6,379 nucleotides of DNA, taken from positions 1 to 6,379 of the forward strand of contig JAYROM010000110.1 of NCBI GenBank assembly GCA_041911695.1, read 5' to 3'. This stretch comes from Pseudaeromonas sp041911695. Its GTDB lineage: Bacteria; Pseudomonadota; Gammaproteobacteria; Enterobacterales; Aeromonadaceae. Positions 5,580 to 6,379 of this stretch are shown in pieces. Under the pieces are notes generated by a model. That model was not told the origin of the DNA, made no database searches, and worked only from the letters and a program-made list of their open reading frames with translations. A program made the position numbers and the translations under genes. Within the stretch, counting starts at the first letter, position 1; every line of letters begins with the position of its first letter.

Positions 5580-5600
5580 TTGCGTCAATATGTGTCGCAA
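5580..5600. promoter_or_regulatory. 21-bp dyad, candidate TetR operator
   Basis: The dyad has the form TTGCG-N-CA-N5-TG-N-CGCAA, with 14 of 21 positions symmetric. It lies between the divergent tetR-type and katG genes, about 40 bases upstream of the tetR -35. Its left arm doubles as a possible plus-strand -35 (TTGCGT, 5580-5585) with AATAAA 17 bases on (5603-5608). Size and placement fit a TetR-family site, but the link to this protein is inference. Confidence 0.4.
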
Positions 5601-5688
5601 GCAATAAAAGACGGTCAATTTACGTGATGGATATCAATCGACTAATCCTATCGATAGCATCTTTTTAATCGGGTAGTAATGTGCGTCG

Positions 5689-5717
5689 TTGTGGCCGACA
5701 CTCTAAGTCGATACAAA
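5689..5717 (+). promoter_or_regulatory. katG promoter candidate
   Basis: TTGTGG (5689-5694) and TACAAA (5712-5717) are 17 bases apart. Transcription would start about 30 bases before the katG ATG. No convincing OxyR site was found upstream, so the control of this gene is open. Confidence 0.4.
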
Positions 5718-5754
5718 CAATTCTTGTGTAGCGACGAATGAAGAGGGCAACCCT

Positions 5755-6379
5755 ATGGCACAGCAAGGTGGAAGCGGCAAATGTCCGTTTATGCATGGCG
5801 CGCAGACCAAAACCGAGCGCTCGGTGACGGACTGGTGGCCGAAAACGCTTAATCTCGACATCCTGCATCAGCACGATCACAAGACCAATCCGCTGGATGA
5901 AGATTTCGATTATGCGGCGGCGTTCCAGCAACTCGATCTGGCGGCGGTGAAACAGGATCTGCGCCAGTTAATGACCGACAGCCAGCCTTGGTGGCCGGCC
6001 GACTGGGGCCATTACGGCGGCCTGATGATCCGTATGGCGTGGCACAGTGCCGGCACCTATCGTACGGCGGATGGTCGCGGCGGTGGTGGCACCGGTAGCC
6101 AGCGCTTTGCGCCGCTCAATAGCTGGCCGGATAACGTCAACCTCGACAAGGCGCGCCGCTTGTTGTGGCCGATCAAGCAGAAGTATGGCAATCAGCTGTC
6201 ATGGGCCGATCTGATGATCCTGGCCGGCAATGTGGCGCTGGAGTCGATGGGGTTCAAGACCTTCGGCTTTGCCGGGGGCCGCAAGGATATCTGGCATCCG
6301 GAGAAAGATATCTACTGGGGCTCGGAGCGCGAATGGTTGGCAACCAGCGACAAACCAAACAGCCGCTACTCAGGCGAGC
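5755..6379 (+). CDS. katG: Catalase-peroxidase KatG (3' end outside window)
   Basis: A bifunctional haem enzyme that breaks down hydrogen peroxide (catalase) and oxidises small donors (peroxidase). The first 208 of roughly 720-730 residues are present. The start reads MAQQGGSGKCPFMHG, typical of KatG, with GAGGG upstream of the ATG. The distal haem pocket IRMAWHSAGTYR supplies R93, W96 and H97; W96 is the Trp of the Met-Tyr-Trp adduct, whose Tyr should fall about nine residues past the window end. ADGRGG at 105-110, FAPLNSWPDN with D126 (equivalent to Asp137 of the mycobacterial enzyme), LDKARRLLWPIKQKYG and ALESMGFKTFGFAGGR follow in the expected order. Nothing is missing in the visible part. 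It is divergent from the TetR gene and likely cytoplasmic, since there is no signal peptide. Confidence 0.97.
   Translation, partial: MAQQGGSGKCPFMHGAQTKTERSVTDWWPKTLNLDILHQHDHKTNPLDEDFDYAAAFQQLDLAAVKQDLRQLMTDSQPWWPADWGHYGGLMIRMAWHSAGTYRTADGRGGGGTGSQRFAPLNSWPDNVNLDKARRLLWPIKQKYGNQLSWADLMILAGNVALESMGFKTFGFAGGRKDIWHPEKDIYWGSEREWLATSDKPNSRYSGE

Noticed and set aside
5637..5657. Possible OxyR site upstream of katG (ATCG-N7-CTAT) and the palindrome CTATCGATAG
   Set aside because: Only one of the four OxyR quarter-sites matches exactly and the next half is absent, so the site is too weak to call. A 10-bp palindrome alone is weak evidence.
5665..5931. 88-residue minus-strand frame across the katG start
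   Set aside because: It overlaps the katG promoter and N-terminal coding region, and its composition (R-rich) is typical of a shadow.

Overview
The window looks like chromosomal DNA from a proteobacterium, probably a beta- or gamma-proteobacterium. The coding DNA is moderately GC-rich, the intergenic DNA is AT-richer, start sites have Shine-Dalgarno sequences, and factor-independent terminators are present. The families (LysR, TetR, YqhD/BdhA-type alcohol dehydrogenase, KatG) fit that assignment, but no gene here fixes the genus. I see no rRNA, tRNA, CRISPR array or insertion sequence.

Left part (1-3315): the 5' three-quarters of an iron-type alcohol dehydrogenase gene (minus strand, cut by the window start) is divergent from a LysR-family regulator gene (1079-2041, plus). 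The LysR gene converges on a short-chain dehydrogenase/reductase (SDR) gene (2156-2998, minus), with a strong hairpin terminator for the SDR in between. Upstream of the SDR lies a short signal-peptide/lipobox ORF (2995-3222, minus) whose stop overlaps the SDR start as ATGA. The best signal in the window is a duplicated promoter. The ADH promoter (990-1049) and the region in front of the lipobox ORF and SDR (3256-3315) align without gaps at 39 of 60 positions. They share an identical 14-base core, a LysR-type T-N11-A dyad, aligned -10 positions and an ACTCTAAT block at the same distance. The simplest reading is that this LysR protein controls two promoters, one for the ADH and one for the ORF/SDR unit, and probably its own gene. 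That would make a small local regulon of two unrelated carbonyl/alcohol oxidoreductases.

Middle (3316-4929): a 260-bp stretch without an intact gene but with a coding-like remnant, then a terminator. Next is a membrane-anchored metallo-beta-lactamase-fold hydrolase of the NAPE-PLD/UlaG-like group (3579-4733, minus). It is preceded by a possible 28-codon leader ORF with a strong ribosome site, whose stop codon overlaps the hydrolase Shine-Dalgarno.

Right part (4930-6379): a TetR-family regulator gene (minus) upstream of that hydrolase and divergent from katG (catalase-peroxidase, plus, cut by the window end). The 252-bp TetR/katG intergenic region holds a TetR promoter, a 21-bp dyad that could be an operator, and a katG promoter candidate. 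The overall theme is defence against reactive aldehydes/ketones and peroxide, but linking the two halves functionally is inference.
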